From: Nemertoderma westbladi
Lineage: Eukaryota; Xenacoelomorpha; Nemertodermatida; Nemertodermatidae
Assembly (NCBI GenBank): GCA_032718475.1
Contig: JAUCBJ010003494.1
Span: forward strand, 1 to 20,360
Direction: 5' to 3'
Length of the DNA: 20,360 nucleotides
Part shown: positions 18,326 through 20,360 of the stretch, piece by piece
Numbering within the stretch: position 1 is the stretch's first letter
Layout of the letters: every line of letters begins with the position of its first letter
Program-made: the position numbers and the translations under genes
Notes under the pieces: generated by a model
What the model saw: only the letters and a program-made list of their open reading frames with translations
What the model was told of the DNA's origin: nothing
Database searches by the model: none

Positions 18326-18442
18326 GCGCACAGCTAATCTGGCCAAATGCAATTAATGCACCGTGCACAGTTTTGTATCTCAGTCAAAATACGCGAAGGA
18401 GTGCGACAATGTTATTCGATGAGCACGTTTGATTCCTCAAAT
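18326..18442. other. Unique spacer between S copy 2 and the SINE-like repeat
   Basis: A short AT-balanced stretch without an open frame or recognised element. It marks the return to non-satellite flanking sequence. Confidence 0.4.
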
Positions 18443-18632
18443 AATACATTTAAGTAAAATTTTCTTCGGCCGTAAGGCCAGTGATTAAATTTATACACAC
18501 AAAGTCTCACGATTTACTTCCAGTGCGGCCCTCCAGAACTACATATTTCCAGCTCCATTTAACTGTTTAAGGATGCAAGGCAAAGATGCGCCCTGGTTAG
18601 TCCTGCGGGGATCGAACCCACGACCTCCGGAG
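18443..18632 (-). mobile_element. tRNA-related SINE-like repeat (partial)
   Basis: On the minus strand the sequence GGTCGTGGGTTCGATCCCCG (18626-18607) contains a good Pol III B box, GGTTCGATCC, as in tRNA genes and tRNA-derived SINEs. I find no A box at the expected distance upstream, so the 5' end is lost or diverged. Downstream, about 140 bases (18581 to 18443, from GCCTTGCATCCTTAAAC to the CGGCCGAAG region) align with the starts of both S copies, including ACTGGAA, AGACTTTGTG and CTGGCC landmarks. Three related copies in the window support a dispersed repeat family. It has no protein-coding content. Confidence 0.6.
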
Positions 18633-20360
18633 AGATGTGAATTCAATTCGATATTAATGACTACACAAAGCAAAGTTGGGACTTTGTCACCTGAACTGAA
18701 CTGGAGCAATTAAAATGCATCTGAATCTATTACAGAATCGTATGTTGTAACAAGGCCAACAGCCTATTCCTTAACATTATTCCTACATTGTCATTTACCA
18801 CCCAGACCCAGTAGCCTTCCCACACACCCCTACCAAATGTTTTTCGTTTAGTTTGCATGGAAGTATCATTCATTAGTGTATTGTATCCTTCTATCATTAT
18901 CCTATAATCCTGTCATATCTGACATCTCACTGTCTGGTAGTTTTATATCAATTATCGTACCGTACTGTACCAGAATAAATCTTTGTATTGACTTGTTTGT
19001 TTGGTTACAGTTACACTGTTTAGTTTCAGCATTCACTTCGCTGGCATCAGCTGGTTCTGTGTCTCTGAGATCTGATGTCAGCTTAAAGATTATATCGGGC
19101 TGCCGGTTGGCAGTGCTCTTCCTGGGTTCCAGTTAGACCAGTAGACCAGCACACTGATATCAAAATCCATGTATTGTGGTTGCTGAGTTCCTGAGTTGGG
19201 TTTACATCGATTGAATAGGACTAGGTATTATAAACGAAGGCTCATTGTCATTATTCTCATCTTTATAAAGCTGTAAGGTTAGTTCTTCTCACTCTGTGGT
19301 ACCGGTAGTCAGTAGTGCGGTGTCGATGTGAATGGGACATGGCTGTAGCTGTTTTAGGCTTACCGTAGGGGCGATTTTGTGGCGTTGGCGTATGACAGTA
19401 TGATCGTGCACGGTGCAGTTGTAAACAGGCGATATCGTAAATCTATTGTACCGTTACAGTATTACAGTACCGGTCTATCGGTACTGCTGTACTGCAGTCT
19501 GGCAGTATCCAGTACTCATTACTACACTATTATAATCAATGAATTATGCCAAGTATTCGCCATTCGGTAACATTGCTTACATTATGAAGTTATGAGTTGA
19601 AAATCACAATTTATTCATATTAATATTTTTACTGATTTTAATGGTTCGGTTCAGCTTTAGTTGCGTAGGCCTATTCCACTTTATTTCCCTATATCAGCTA
19701 CTTGTACCCAGGCCTACCCAGCTACCTGTGTACTCTACTTTATTTCCCTAGCTCAGTTGCATACGATCAGAAGAAGGAATATTATCTTTCCGAACAACTT
19801 GGCCTATCCGACCTGCTGTGCAACCCTTTACAGCTCTAGGTCTACTTTACTCCCCTATCTATAAGATCCGTATGGTATCCTAGCCATTATTATTGTGAGT
19901 ATAATTCCAGTATTGAGTTTTTTAAATTAATTTATTTGCTTCCATTCTTCCTCAATAATTATTTCACATCATACCTCAACTCAAACTTACTTCTATACTT
20001 CCAGTTTATAGTTGTAGAGTCTGCTTTATTTTACTACTTCTAAGCCTTATGCAATGCACAGCACACGTCACTCGTTATGTTTTTTTGTAAAGTGTTATAT
20101 AGTTTTAGAGAATTCAATCTTGGGAGTTCGTGTGGTCTGCATGCCTTACAGGTAAAAGACAAGATAAAGAAGCCTTAGTGATGCCTTAAAGTTTCATTTT
20201 TGACGTTCACCGATAACTTTCACTTTGCTATTAATGCTTTTTACATTGATTTCATATATTCATTACTCAAGGTATTCCAATTCGAACTTATATTTATTTT
20301 TCCGTTAGTTTTATTAATTACTAGATGACTGATGGATTGGATCAGTTGGCTTATGCAATA
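18633..20360. other. Non-coding flank without a recognisable gene
   Basis: The open frames here (up to 86 codons at 18876-19136) have low-complexity composition typical of chance. Short elements seen are ACCGGT/GTACCG-rich patches (18957-18975, 19299-19310, 19448-19480) and a loose duplication of CTTTATTTCCCTA about 59 bases apart (19679-19691 and 19738-19750). There are also AGGCCTA strings (19667, 19711). No exon, tRNA or known transposon could be supported. Confidence 0.5.

Noticed and set aside
18607-18632. A functional tRNA gene
   Set aside because: Only a B box is present; no A box, acceptor stem or anticodon arm can be drawn. A SINE remnant fits better.

Overview
This looks like repeat-rich, non-genic DNA from an animal genome, most likely an invertebrate. 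The reasons are a Ty3/Gypsy-type gag-pol fragment of the kind common in metazoans, a tRNA-like Pol III B box in a SINE-like repeat, long satellite arrays, AT-rich spacers and no bacterial gene organisation. I cannot name the species, and I see no intact host gene, rRNA or functional tRNA.

Bases 1-8479 hold an unidentified repeat complex. A 1,208-bp sequence (here called R) occurs twice in the same orientation, at 678-1885 and 7272-8479, with no mismatch seen by eye. A second segment, X (6968-7271), precedes R on the right. On the left, 1-677 is an older, diverged, inverted copy of X plus the start of R, so 1-1070 can fold back on itself. Between the R copies lies a decayed minus-strand gene (4493 down to about 1632). 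It has an N-terminal coiled coil, a possible Cys/His cluster and a lysine/arginine-rich C-terminus, and it matches no family I recognise. Its fragments share one frame for most of their length, interrupted by TAA and TAG codons and by frameshifts. The gene runs across the inner boundary of R at 1885, so the right R copy carries a severed tail of the same gene. Bases 4494-6967 are non-coding, with a two-copy ~120-bp tandem repeat, a three-copy 290-bp tandem repeat and strong palindromes.

Bases 8480-11226 are a broken Ty3/Gypsy retrotransposon on the plus strand: gag with zinc knuckle, a protease remnant with a changed active site, reverse transcriptase and part of RNase H. It starts directly at the edge of R, without an LTR or primer-binding site. 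It ends inside RNase H, where satellite DNA begins.

Bases 11227-17399 are mainly a satellite of 35-bp monomers with related 40-bp and 33-bp variants, interrupted by a unique segment S (12633-13550). S recurs at 17400-18325 with about 99% identity by eye, and both copies carry a C homopolymer (20 and 31 bases). Block 1 contains a 14-monomer higher-order unit of 488 bp, repeated with one difference seen. The left end of S is homologous to part of a tRNA-like SINE that is also present inverted at 18443-18632. Bases 18633-20360 are AT-rich and hold no gene I can support.

No genes here work together as a functional pathway. The interest lies in how the repeats were assembled: nested truncations, a foldback, near-identical duplications and junctions at short shared sequences. 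The long near-identical repeats also make assembly error a real alternative explanation.
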